From positions 1 to 16,699 of the forward strand of contig MGRR01000104.1 in assembly GCA_001798265.1 (NCBI GenBank): a DNA stretch of 16,699 bases. Direction: 5' to 3'. This document shows positions 7,367 to 14,742 of this stretch, piece after piece. The translations under genes and the position numbers were made by a program. The notes under the pieces are model-generated. The model had not been told where the DNA came from, did no database searches, and saw only the letters and a program-made list of their open reading frames with translations. Position 1 is the stretch's first letter; the number at the start of each line of letters is the position of its first letter. Source of the stretch: Deltaproteobacteria bacterium RIFCSPHIGHO2_12_FULL_43_9 (lineage in GTDB: Bacteria > Bdellovibrionota > O2-12-FULL-43-9).

Positions 7367-9658
7367 TTAGTCAACGGTGAATGTTTTACTCCACTCCTCC
7401 GATGGGAGTGGGTCACCCTGTACCTTATATGTTATTTGCGGTTCTATGCCGGAATCAAAGGTCTTTTTATATAACAATCTATACGTCCAGTAATTTTGTA
7501 GTACCCTTTTTATATAATTTCTCGTTTCCGGGTAGGGGATCTTTTCGACAAATTCATCAAGTTCCAGCCCCTCTCTCTCCCTGATCCACGCTTTAACCCG
7601 GTGCGGGCCGGCATTATAACTCGGAATTGCCAATACCTGGTGATTGTCGAACTGTTGCAAAAGGTGTTTAACGTACCAGGTTCCAAATTGTATATTGCTT
7701 CTTGGCCGGCGCATATCCTCGAAATTAAAATCTTTAGACTTGAGTTTTAGGGCTATATGGGTCGCTGTCATCGGCATTATCTGCATTAATCCGACCGCGC
7801 CCGTGGGGGAGACAACATCGGTCTGGAAATGGCTCTCTGCGCGCATTAGTGACAAGATCAAAAATGGATCGACACCATATTTCTTTGAGAATTCATTTAC
7901 ATCATCCCAAAACGCGAGCGGATAGGCATACTCCCACCACTTTCTGTTTTCATCTGTAACCGGAAAAGAGAGCTGGGGGCTGAATGTGGTGACAGCCAGA
8001 TAAAGTGGCCTATAGTAGTTTCCAATGGTCTGGTACATTGGCGCAAGAAGCTTTAACATCTGGATAGATTTATCCCTTGTGTTTTTGTCGGCAATTTTCA
8101 GCTCTTCATTCGCGTATTCAATAAGTCCGATTCTGATAAGGGTTCCGGCGCGCTGGTAATTTCTATTTGTTAATAGTGGATCAATCCGCGGCTCTTCCCT
8201 TTTGAATACCGTTGTTCCAGTCTCCGGAACAGATTCTTTTTCCGCCATTATGGATGCTAATGTTCTTTCGGGGGAGATTCGCTTAAGCAGATGCTCTGAA
8301 ATCAAGGCGTAATAACTTAATGGGCGGTTTATTATTATGGACTCAACTATCTGCCTCGATTCTTCTGACCTCCCCAATTTAAAAAGGGCTTTTGCCTGCC
8401 AGTATTTCATCATTACTGTCTCTTCCGATGAGTCTTTGCCAAGAGAGGAATCCCGGAAGACATCGAGTGATTTTTCATAATCCCCTTTTAAAAAGAGGCT
8501 CCACCCCTGCAGCCAATAAGCGTTTTGTCTGGAGCTGTCATGCCTGTATGTTTTGGAGAAATTCCTGAAATATTGAATCGCCTTGTCATACTCCGCGCGT
8601 CTAAGATGTATTGTTCCGATATTAAAAAGCGCGATTCTCGATTCACCACTGCCGGGGAAGATTGATATTATCTGGCTATACCAGTCGATTGCTTCATCAA
8701 CCTTACCCATGCCATCATAGGACCTTGCGATCATTGCAAATATATTGGAGTTGCGGTGCCTTGTTTTTAAATCCATTAAGGTTTCAATCGCCTGTTCGTA
8801 ATCCCTCAGCCTCATCTGGGTTTTGGCTATTTGCAGTTTAACGCGGTCCAGAAATTCCCTGTCACTGGAATCGGCCTGCTCTTTTTCAATAGCTAATAAC
8901 TCCGTCAGCGCCCGTGAAAAGTGCCGGTCCCTGAAAAATGCCATCGCTCTTGCGAATCTTTGATGTGGAGAAGGAATGGAGTTCTGGAAATCCGGATAGG
9001 TATAAAATCTCTCTAATCTGTCATTTAATTCGCCAACAAATTCCGCGTTTGGATATTTAATCCAGATCGACTGGTATTCATAAAATGCCCTTCTCGGTTC
9101 TTTTAATTCCTCCAGACAGACAGCGTGTTTATACGCCGCCAATTGTCTGAAGATTCCACTTGGATAGTTTACCAGATATTTATCAAAGGCCTCTTTTCCC
9201 TTTTCAAATTCCCTTAAGGCCAGATATGTCCGACCAATCTTGAAATACGCCTCTTCAATCCAGATACTCTCCGGATGATTGTTTATTAATGAGAGAAGGT
9301 AATTGAGGGCTGATTTATATTCCTCTTTCTCCAGTTTTATGTCTCCTAGATGATAAAGGGCATAATCACTGAATTCCGGGTAGAGGACCAGTAATTTTTG
9401 AAACGCCTCTTCCGCCCTGTTCCATTTTTTATTTTTATAGTAAATCAATCCCAGGCGGAATGTGGTAAAACGTGTCTTGTCCCTGCCTGGAATATCCGCA
9501 AACCACGAGATAGCTGATTTTTCCAGATCTTCAGCGGATTGGTTTTTAGCCAAATCAACCAAAACCTCAAATCTCTCTCCGGTTTGCGGCAGTGACTGAG
9601 AGGTAAGTGGGAAAAGAAAAAGCGTCATCACGATCAAACAGGTATGATGGAGACGCAC
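7367..9658 (-). CDS. slt: TPR-rich soluble lytic murein transglycosylase (Slt-type)
   Basis: Cleaves the MurNAc-GlcNAc bond of peptidoglycan with formation of 1,6-anhydroMurNAc, in the periplasm. The 763-residue protein has a signal peptide (about 1-24) and a long alpha-superhelix of TPR/Sel1-like helical hairpins from about 60 to 460. Typical repeats are LYHLGDIKLEKEEYKSALNY and ALFNIGTIHLRRAEYDKAIQ. The catalytic SLT domain is at about 590-735. The catalytic Glu is Glu608 in LMRAESHF, followed by SPTGAVGLMQIMP (617-629), AIPSYNAGPHRVKAW (677-691) and PYPETRNYIKRV, all canonical family-1 motifs. The start is GTG at 9656-9658 with no clear ribosome site. The next in-frame ATG (codon 11) would strip the positively charged part of the signal peptide, so GTG is preferred. 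It is longer than E. coli Slt70 because of extra TPR units. Confidence 0.93.
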   Translation of the reverse strand: MRLHHTCLIVMTLFLFPLTSQSLPQTGERFEVLVDLAKNQSAEDLEKSAISWFADIPGRDKTRFTTFRLGLIYYKNKKWNRAEEAFQKLLVLYPEFSDYALYHLGDIKLEKEEYKSALNYLLSLINNHPESIWIEEAYFKIGRTYLALREFEKGKEAFDKYLVNYPSGIFRQLAAYKHAVCLEELKEPRRAFYEYQSIWIKYPNAEFVGELNDRLERFYTYPDFQNSIPSPHQRFARAMAFFRDRHFSRALTELLAIEKEQADSSDREFLDRVKLQIAKTQMRLRDYEQAIETLMDLKTRHRNSNIFAMIARSYDGMGKVDEAIDWYSQIISIFPGSGESRIALFNIGTIHLRRAEYDKAIQYFRNFSKTYRHDSSRQNAYWLQGWSLFLKGDYEKSLDVFRDSSLGKDSSEETVMMKYWQAKALFKLGRSEESRQIVESIIINRPLSYYALISEHLLKRISPERTLASIMAEKESVPETGTTVFKREEPRIDPLLTNRNYQRAGTLIRIGLIEYANEELKIADKNTRDKSIQMLKLLAPMYQTIGNYYRPLYLAVTTFSPQLSFPVTDENRKWWEYAYPLAFWDDVNEFSKKYGVDPFLILSLMRAESHFQTDVVSPTGAVGLMQIMPMTATHIALKLKSKDFNFEDMRRPRSNIQFGTWYVKHLLQQFDNHQVLAIPSYNAGPHRVKAWIREREGLELDEFVEKIPYPETRNYIKRVLQNYWTYRLLYKKTFDSGIEPQITYKVQGDPLPSEEWSKTFTVD

Positions 9659-9714
9659 AGAAAGATAATAACATATTTTGATGCAAAAGATCAGCTATGT
9701 TAAAGATTTGAACA
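9659..9714. other. Divergent 56-bp spacer between slt and larE
   Basis: AT-rich spacer that must hold both start regions of two divergent genes. I found no -35/-10 pair with acceptable spacing on either strand and no strong ribosome site for either gene. Both may be leaderless or weakly expressed, or their promoters may overlap the coding regions. Confidence 0.5.
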
Positions 9715-10533
9715 ATGCTTCAACTTAAAGTCGATCGGCTTAAAAAAATATTATCTGACGGGGGTCCTTCAATTGTTGCCTTTAGTGGTGGTGTGGACAG
9801 TTCTCTACTGCTTCAGGTGACAACAGAGGTATTGGGAAATAGGGTAGTAGCATTAACGGCTGCAAGTCCCAGTATGCCGGGAAAGGCCATGGCACAGGCG
9901 GTCTCGTTTGCTCAGCGCTTTTCCATAGAACATCTTATCGTAAGTTCCAATGAGTTGGACGATCCAAACTATATTCGAAATCCGGACAACCGTTGCTTCT
10001 ATTGCAAGGATGAACTTTATAGAATTTGTGAAAACGTAAGGAGGAAGAGGGGATTAAATTTTATATACGATGGCACTATTATGAATGATCTATCAGAGCA
10101 TAGGCCCGGGCTACAGGCTCAGGAAAAGTACGCAATAAGATCACCTCTGGTTGAGGCAGGGTTTACAAAAATCGATGTCAGAGAGCTCAGTCAGAAGCTA
10201 AATATTCAGGGGTGGGATAGACCGGCATCACCATGCTTGTCTTCAAGATTCCCTGTGGGAATTTCAATTTCACCGGAGCGGTTAAAGAGGGTGGAGGAGT
10301 TTGAGGAGTTTCTGCACTCGCTGGGGTTTTTGGAATGCCGGGTCCGTTTTTACGAAAGTATGGCTAAGATAGAGGTAGATAAGGAATTGGTATCAAAGGC
10401 AACAGCCTCCCCCCTTCATGAGCTAATTTTGAATAGAGGAAAATCACTAGGGTTCAAACAGGTTGTAATCGATATTGATGGATACCAAAGGGGTAAGTTG
10501 ACGAATCATCTTGTTAATATAGAGGAAATGTAA
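9715..10533 (+). CDS. larE: ATP-dependent sacrificial sulfur transferase LarE
   Basis: LarE adenylates and thiolates the pyridinium dicarboxylate precursor of the nickel-pincer nucleotide cofactor used by lactate racemase (LarA) and relatives. It is an ATP pyrophosphatase-fold enzyme of 272 residues, normal for the family. The PP-loop SGGVDSS is at 24-30. CFYCKDELY at 94-102 and the PCLSSRFP block with Cys174 are LarE signatures. In Lactiplantibacillus plantarum LarE the cysteine equivalent to Cys174 is destroyed as sulfur donor. Members that have the additional CxxC (here Cys94, Cys97) are known to bind a [4Fe-4S] cluster through three cysteines and act catalytically, so this one is predicted to be cluster-type. 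No larA, larB or larC is in the window. Its TAA stop coincides with the edge of a palindromic element (10531-10626). ATG at 9715 has only a weak ribosome site. Confidence 0.93.
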   Translation: MLQLKVDRLKKILSDGGPSIVAFSGGVDSSLLLQVTTEVLGNRVVALTAASPSMPGKAMAQAVSFAQRFSIEHLIVSSNELDDPNYIRNPDNRCFYCKDELYRICENVRRKRGLNFIYDGTIMNDLSEHRPGLQAQEKYAIRSPLVEAGFTKIDVRELSQKLNIQGWDRPASPCLSSRFPVGISISPERLKRVEEFEEFLHSLGFLECRVRFYESMAKIEVDKELVSKATASPLHELILNRGKSLGFKQVVIDIDGYQRGKLTNHLVNIEEM

Positions 10534-10626
10534 CTATTCAGCTGTCATTCCAGCGAAAGCTGGAATCTGGATCCCGGCTTTCGCCGGGATGACACACGCC
10601 GGGATGACACACGGGGTGAGTAGTTA
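10531..10626. repeat. Palindromic element with short terminal inverted repeats after larE
   Basis: The outer ends TAACTATTCA (10531-10540) and TGAGTAGTTA (10617-10626) are inverted repeats, 9 of 10. Inside are two perfect 8-bp hairpins in opposite orientation: 10547-10566 (ATTCCAGC, GAAA loop) and 10571-10590 (ATCCCGGC, TTTC loop). Two further copies of GCCGGGATGACACACG-like sequence follow. The first three bases of the left end are the larE stop codon. The region separates larE from the operon starting at 10648. No convincing promoter was seen in the remaining 21 bases. Confidence 0.85.
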
Positions 10627-10647
10627 CGAAGAAATTTAAGTCAGTTT

Positions 10648-11427
10648 ATGAAGATTACTATATTAGGATGTGGCACATCTACCGGGGTTCCGGTTATTGG
10701 TTGTCCATGTGGTGTTTGCAGATCCAGTGATCCCAAAAACTATAGAACGAGGGCATCGATATTAATCGAGACCGTGGGTAAAACGCTCCTTGTAGATACC
10801 TCTACCGATTTGCGCGTTCAGGCGCTTAAATTTGGCATCAAAAGGGTGGACGCTGTTCTTTATACGCACACTCACGCTGACCATGTTCATGGGGTTGATG
10901 AGCTGAGAACCTTTAATTATATTCAGGATGGCCCCATACCCTGTTTTGCCCCGGAGGTAGTGGCTGAGGCCATAAGAAATAAATTCGATTACATCTTTGC
11001 CCCAAGGCCCAATATGAAAAACTGGGTACCTAACCTCACAATTACACCTATTATCGATAACTTAGAGCTGTTTGGACTAGATATAATCCCTCTTAGTGTT
11101 ATCCATGGGGATGTCCCCACGTATGGATATCTATTTAATCGTAGGGTTGCCTATATTACGGATTGTAAGGAGCTTCCCGCTGAAACAAAGCGTTGGCTAC
11201 GGGACCTAGATGTGTTAATTCTTGATGCTCTTCGATTTGCACCACATAGGAATCATATGTCGATAGATGAGGCTATCCTGTGCGTAGAGGAGCTAAAACC
11301 TAAGCATACGATATTGACACATCTGGGGCACCAGCTCGATTATGCGCAAGCGAATTTTCGTCTCCCATCGAAGGTGGAATTGGGTTATGACGGAATGATA
11401 ATCGAAATATTGGAGAAGAATAAATGA
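10648..11427 (+). CDS. PhnP-like metallo-beta-lactamase-fold hydrolase
   Basis: Binuclear metal hydrolase of 259 residues. The N-terminal block LGCGTSTGVPVIGCPCGVC places Cys19, Cys21 and Cys24 as in the structural zinc site of PhnP. The catalytic motif THTHADH gives His74, His76, Asp78 and His79. The other metal ligands expected of the fold are present: His153 (VIHGD), Asp172 (YITDC), and the C-terminal His225/His228 (THLGHQ). PhnP itself is a cyclic-phosphate phosphodiesterase of phosphonate catabolism. No other phn gene is here, and many bacteria carry such a protein as a stand-alone enzyme, so the substrate is unknown; a phosphodiester is the best guess. It overlaps ald by 4 bases (ATGA) and heads the five-gene operon. 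The ribosome site is weak. Confidence 0.88.
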   Translation: MKITILGCGTSTGVPVIGCPCGVCRSSDPKNYRTRASILIETVGKTLLVDTSTDLRVQALKFGIKRVDAVLYTHTHADHVHGVDELRTFNYIQDGPIPCFAPEVVAEAIRNKFDYIFAPRPNMKNWVPNLTITPIIDNLELFGLDIIPLSVIHGDVPTYGYLFNRRVAYITDCKELPAETKRWLRDLDVLILDALRFAPHRNHMSIDEAILCVEELKPKHTILTHLGHQLDYAQANFRLPSKVELGYDGMIIEILEKNK

Positions 11428-12542
11428 TAATAGGTGTACCAAAAGAGATAAAAAATAATGAAAACAGGGTAGGTGTTGTTCTTGCGGGGGTCCGAGACCT
11501 TGTATCCGCAGGGCACCAGGTATTGATAGAAGCGGGGGCTGGAATAGGTAGTGGCATACATGATCATGAATATCGTGATGCCGGCGCTATTATAGTTAAT
11601 CAGCCTACCGAGGTTTGGGAGAGGGGAGAGATGATCATGAAGGTGAAAGAGCCTCTTCCACCGGAATTTGAGTTGATGAGGGATGGGCAGATTATCTATA
11701 CCTTTTTTCATCTGGCGGCCGAGCCAAAGCTTGCAAAACAACTTATACAGGCAAAGGTAAAAGCTGTTGCCTATGAGACCATTCAGCAACCAAACGGAAC
11801 CCTTCCCTGTTTAAAACCTATGAGCGAGGTAGCCGGGAGGATGTCGACACAGATTGGCGCGCATCTTCTGCAAAAAGACAGAAAGGATAAGGGAAAGGGC
11901 ATTCTGCTTGGAGGTGTTCCTGGTGTTGGAAGGGGTTTAGTTACCATAATTGGTGGTGGTGTTGCTGGAACCAATGCCGCAAAGATTGCGGTAGGGTTAG
12001 GTGCTCAGGTGACCATTTTAGACACGAACCTGAACCGCCTTGAATACCTGGATGATATATTCGGAGGAAGGCTTGTCACACTGAAATCCAACCAGACCAA
12101 CATAGAAGAGAGTGTGATGGGGGCTGATCTCTTGATTGGCGCGGTTCTGGTGGCGGGGGCTAAGGCGCCGAGGCTGGTAACCTCTGAGATGATATCCAGG
12201 ATGGATCAGGGTTCTGTCGTTATAGATATCTCCATTGATCAGGGGGGTTGTATTGAAACTATAAGACCAACCTCACATGAACAGCCTACCTTTGAGGTGG
12301 ATGGGGTTATTCATTATGGAGTGACCAACATACCCGGGGCCGTTGCGAGAACATCTACATATGCCCTTACAAACACCACCCTGCCATATGCCTTAAAGAT
12401 TGCTGAACTTGGGTTGGAAAAGGCTGCAAAAGCGGATAATAGCCTACTAAAGGGTGTAAATGTATATAATGGTATGGTTACTTATGAGGCTGTAGCTAAA
12501 GATTTAGGCTACCACTACACTCCAATCGATTCGCTGTGGTAA
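11424..12542 (+). CDS. ald: Alanine dehydrogenase
   Basis: NAD-dependent oxidative deamination of L-alanine to pyruvate and ammonia, or the reverse (EC 1.4.1.1), in the cytoplasm. 372 residues, normal length. The N-terminus MIIGVPKEIKNNENRVG is the family signature and includes substrate-binding Arg15. Lys75 (KVKEPLP) and catalytic His96 (YTFFHLAAE) fall at the positions known from characterised alanine dehydrogenases. The nucleotide-binding glycine motif is GGGVAGTNAAKIAVGLGA at about 177-194. DISIDQGGCIET carries the later active-site Asp, followed by VTNIPGAVARTST. The ATG overlaps the upstream stop by 4 bases and has GGAG 8 bases upstream. Its position ahead of a signalling gene trio is unusual; co-transcription is likely because only 11 bases separate it from the next gene. 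Confidence 0.96.
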   Translation: MIIGVPKEIKNNENRVGVVLAGVRDLVSAGHQVLIEAGAGIGSGIHDHEYRDAGAIIVNQPTEVWERGEMIMKVKEPLPPEFELMRDGQIIYTFFHLAAEPKLAKQLIQAKVKAVAYETIQQPNGTLPCLKPMSEVAGRMSTQIGAHLLQKDRKDKGKGILLGGVPGVGRGLVTIIGGGVAGTNAAKIAVGLGAQVTILDTNLNRLEYLDDIFGGRLVTLKSNQTNIEESVMGADLLIGAVLVAGAKAPRLVTSEMISRMDQGSVVIDISIDQGGCIETIRPTSHEQPTFEVDGVIHYGVTNIPGAVARTSTYALTNTTLPYALKIAELGLEKAAKADNSLLKGVNVYNGMVTYEAVAKDLGYHYTPIDSLW

Positions 12543-12553
12543 GATTATTTTAA

Positions 12554-13792
12554 GTGCAAACTCAAACTGTTCTTAGAATATTGGTTGCCGACCCCGATAC
12601 CGCTCTAGCATCCCTCCTTGAGGAGTCTGGTTTTGAGGTAACCTCTGTCAGGGGAGGGACCTCTGCCCTTGAACGTGGCGCGGAGCGGCAGTTCGATATA
12701 TTTCTAATTCACTATGCATTGTCAGATCTCAACGGTGGGATTGTTGTGGATAATCTGACGCAGTATCCATGTAAAAAGCGACCTTTGATTATTCTTTATT
12801 CAAGGGATTGTAATCCACAACTGAAGCAACATTCCGAGGGAAGATTTCCCGCGGATGTATATGTTGAGGGTGAGGAAGGGATTAGAAATATACCGGTATT
12901 AATTGCGCAAAAACTTTCAGGCCAGGAGATCAGATCAAAATTTGTAGAGATTGCTTCGTCGCCTTCGGCTCCTCGCAATGACGAAAGTACGTCTCTCCGT
13001 CATTGCGAACCAAATCGTCATTGCGAGCGAAGCGAAGCAATCTCGCGTCGAGATCCTTCGCCTTCGGCTCAGGATGACGTAATGGTTTCGTTTCAGGATG
13101 ACAAATTGTCTCGGGATGACAAATCGTTTCGGGATGACATAAGAGATCCCGGCTTCCGCCGGGATGACAAATCGTTTCGGGATGACATAAGAGATCCCGG
13201 CTTCCGCCGGGATGACAAATCGTTTCGGGATGACAATGACGCTAGCGAAGAGTTATCCATCCTCTCCAGAGAGTTGGAGATTGCCCACAGGGAGATAAAT
13301 GAGGTCTCCTCGAGGTTGGTTGATACAACCAGGGAGCTTAAAGATGTTTCTACTGAAAGAGATCGGTTGATTAAAGAGCGTGATGATCTGAAAATGATGT
13401 TGCCGGGTATGAAAAAGAATCTGGTGGATGCACTAAAGCGATCTAAAGCCATGGAAGAGGAAAATCGTGAATTACGCCAGAGATATGACAATTTAAGAGA
13501 GAGAGCGAAAGAGGATTTAAAAAAATTAAAAGAACGTGAGGAGAAATTTGCCTCCAGGGCGTTGGAGATAAAGCAGGATGCTGAAAAATTAATGCAGGTA
13601 AAGGATCAGAAAATTCTTTTATTAAAAAGGGAATTTGAAGAGCTTCAGTTTGAACTTGAGAGAAGGGGTGAAAAGCTTCAGCTCTCAAAGGAGAGAATTG
13701 AATATTGGAAGCAGAGGGTTGGCAAGGTTACAAAGGCTCTAAAGGTTGCGATGAATGTTCTGGAGAATGAGGAGGGGGGACAAATAATATGA
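12554..13792 (+). CDS. Pseudo-receiver plus coiled-coil protein with an in-frame repeat insertion
   Basis: Likely signalling scaffold. Residues 6-120 resemble a response-regulator receiver (ILVADPD at 10-15, then FDIFLIHYALSDLNGG at 47-62). The position of the phosphorylated Asp is His53, so phosphotransfer control is unlikely. Residues 232-395 are a long charged coiled coil (SRELEIAHREINEVSSRL, LKKLKEREEKFASRALEIKQ). Receiver plus coiled coil is the plan of the myxobacterial polarity/motility proteins AglZ and FrzS, an architectural comparison only. Between the two, about residues 132-229 are translated palindromic repeat DNA (RHCERSEAIS, two copies of a 16-residue DPGFRRDDKS-type unit). These are low-complexity, rich in Arg and Asp, and probably disordered. 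The start is GTG 12554 with a poor ribosome site; no ATG occurs until the insert. It ends with an ATGA overlap onto the diguanylate cyclase gene. Confidence 0.82.
   Translation: MQTQTVLRILVADPDTALASLLEESGFEVTSVRGGTSALERGAERQFDIFLIHYALSDLNGGIVVDNLTQYPCKKRPLIILYSRDCNPQLKQHSEGRFPADVYVEGEEGIRNIPVLIAQKLSGQEIRSKFVEIASSPSAPRNDESTSLRHCEPNRHCERSEAISRRDPSPSAQDDVMVSFQDDKLSRDDKSFRDDIRDPGFRRDDKSFRDDIRDPGFRRDDKSFRDDNDASEELSILSRELEIAHREINEVSSRLVDTTRELKDVSTERDRLIKERDDLKMMLPGMKKNLVDALKRSKAMEEENRELRQRYDNLRERAKEDLKKLKEREEKFASRALEIKQDAEKLMQVKDQKILLLKREFEELQFELERRGEKLQLSKERIEYWKQRVGKVTKALKVAMNVLENEEGGQII
12947..13236. repeat. Palindromic repeat island inside a coding sequence
   Basis: About 290 bases of the same repeat family found between genes elsewhere in the window. 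It opens with an inverted unit GAGATTGCTTCGTCG...GCAATGAC (12947-12982). Next come GTCATTGCGAGCGAAGCG (13018-13035), ending CAATCTC, and an inverted GAGATCCTTCGCCTTCGG...AGGATGAC unit. Then there are repeated GGGATGACAAA segments and two hairpins, 13146-13165 and 13194-13213 (stem ATCCCGGC, loop TTCC). The reading frame stays open throughout, and an opposite-strand frame is open as well. Boundaries are set by where repeat similarity stops and are good to roughly 10 bases. Confidence 0.9.
13113..13235. repeat. 48-bp tandem repeat, 2.6 copies
   Basis: Period 48: copies at 13113-13160 and 13161-13208 are identical, and the third runs from 13209 to about 13235. Because 48 is a multiple of three, each copy adds 16 residues without a frameshift. 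Each full copy contains one ATCCCGGC hairpin. The identity suggests recent duplication. Confidence 0.93.
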
Positions 13793-14742
13793 ACGAAGAT
13801 TTTATGGATTTGGAGAAGATCCTCTCTTCCTGTCAGAGAATCTCCGCATGCCTGGATAAAGATCGTTTAAGACAACAGGTTTCAAAAATTGTTTTTAATT
13901 TATGTGATTGTGAAGCGGTTTTATGGATTTCAGGAGGATTTGACTACCCGAGGCTTTCGGCCGTTTATCCGGCCTCCAAAAAGGAGGCCAGATCCATGGC
14001 TGATCCAAGAAAGTTCCTGCGTTATGGTTCCAAAAAGATACGAATGGATAAATTAAATCCCCCGGCCCTGATCCATCCCTTTACGGTGGAATCAATGATT
14101 GTTTGTCAGGTTGGGGATTCCCCACAGGATTTCATAACAATTATTAATCCATCACCGGAACTCTCGGAATCAGACATTGAAAAGCTTTTTTCGATTTTAG
14201 AGAAGCAGGTGGAGATACAGAATAATTTAATAGGTCAACTCGAAGCTGCGCAAAAGATGGCCCTTATCGATGATCTCACCGGGCTTTATAATACCAGGTA
14301 CTTTCAGGAGAGCCTGGAGAGGGAATGGAAGAGAGGGGAGAGGTACAAAAGCTCATTTTCCCTCCTCTTTGTTGATCTGGATGATTTCAAGATTATTAAT
14401 GACCGGTACGGGCACCTTACCGGAAGCGCCATACTCCAGGAGATCGCTGATATTTTGAAGATGGGGGTCAGAAATGTTGATAGTGTGTTTAGATATGGTG
14501 GTGATGAATTCACCGTGATCCTGCCAAACTGTTCCGAGAAGGACGCAAAGCAGGTAAAGGGAAGACTTCAGGAGATGATAAATAACCATAAATTTTCATC
14601 ACCGGATGGGAAGCCTTTTTCTATAACAGCCTCAGTCGGGGTTGCGTCATATCCCAACGATGGGGAGAAGATTCAGCAGTTGATTGAAAGCGCGGACCGG
14701 TCGATGTATCAGGAGAAAACCACAGAAGCTCTGGTGACATGA
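13789..14742 (+). CDS. Diguanylate cyclase (GGDEF) with N-terminal sensor-like domain
   Basis: Makes the second messenger c-di-GMP from two GTP. The 317-residue soluble protein has an N-terminal region (about 8-140) that looks GAF-like by length and secondary-structure pattern but has no clear ligand motif. A short linker helix (140-158) leads into the GGDEF domain (159-312). Visible catalytic features are DDLTGLYN (161-168), VDLDDFKIINDRYGH (195-209) and an intact GGDEF (237-241). The inhibitory I-site RxxD is present as Arg228-Asp231, so product feedback is expected. No transmembrane segment is seen. A strong ribosome site (GAGGAGGGGGG) lies just upstream inside the preceding gene, and there are 4-base overlaps at both ends. 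Its translation is therefore tied to the pseudo-receiver/coiled-coil protein, which may position or activate it. Confidence 0.93.
   Translation: MNEDFMDLEKILSSCQRISACLDKDRLRQQVSKIVFNLCDCEAVLWISGGFDYPRLSAVYPASKKEARSMADPRKFLRYGSKKIRMDKLNPPALIHPFTVESMIVCQVGDSPQDFITIINPSPELSESDIEKLFSILEKQVEIQNNLIGQLEAAQKMALIDDLTGLYNTRYFQESLEREWKRGERYKSSFSLLFVDLDDFKIINDRYGHLTGSAILQEIADILKMGVRNVDSVFRYGGDEFTVILPNCSEKDAKQVKGRLQEMINNHKFSSPDGKPFSITASVGVASYPNDGEKIQQLIESADRSMYQEKTTEALVT

Noticed and set aside
11385..11789. Minus-strand open frame of 134 residues opposite ald
   Set aside because: It is fully antisense to a well-supported alanine dehydrogenase gene and has no protein-family features.
13113..13235. CRISPR-like tandem repeat
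   Set aside because: Units are directly adjacent with no unique spacers, lie inside a gene and match the palindromic family; no cas gene is near.
13093..13491. Opposite-strand open frame of 132 residues through the repeat island
   Set aside because: It exists because the palindromic repeats lack stops in both directions; outside the repeats it is antisense to the coiled coil and has no ribosome site or recognisable features.
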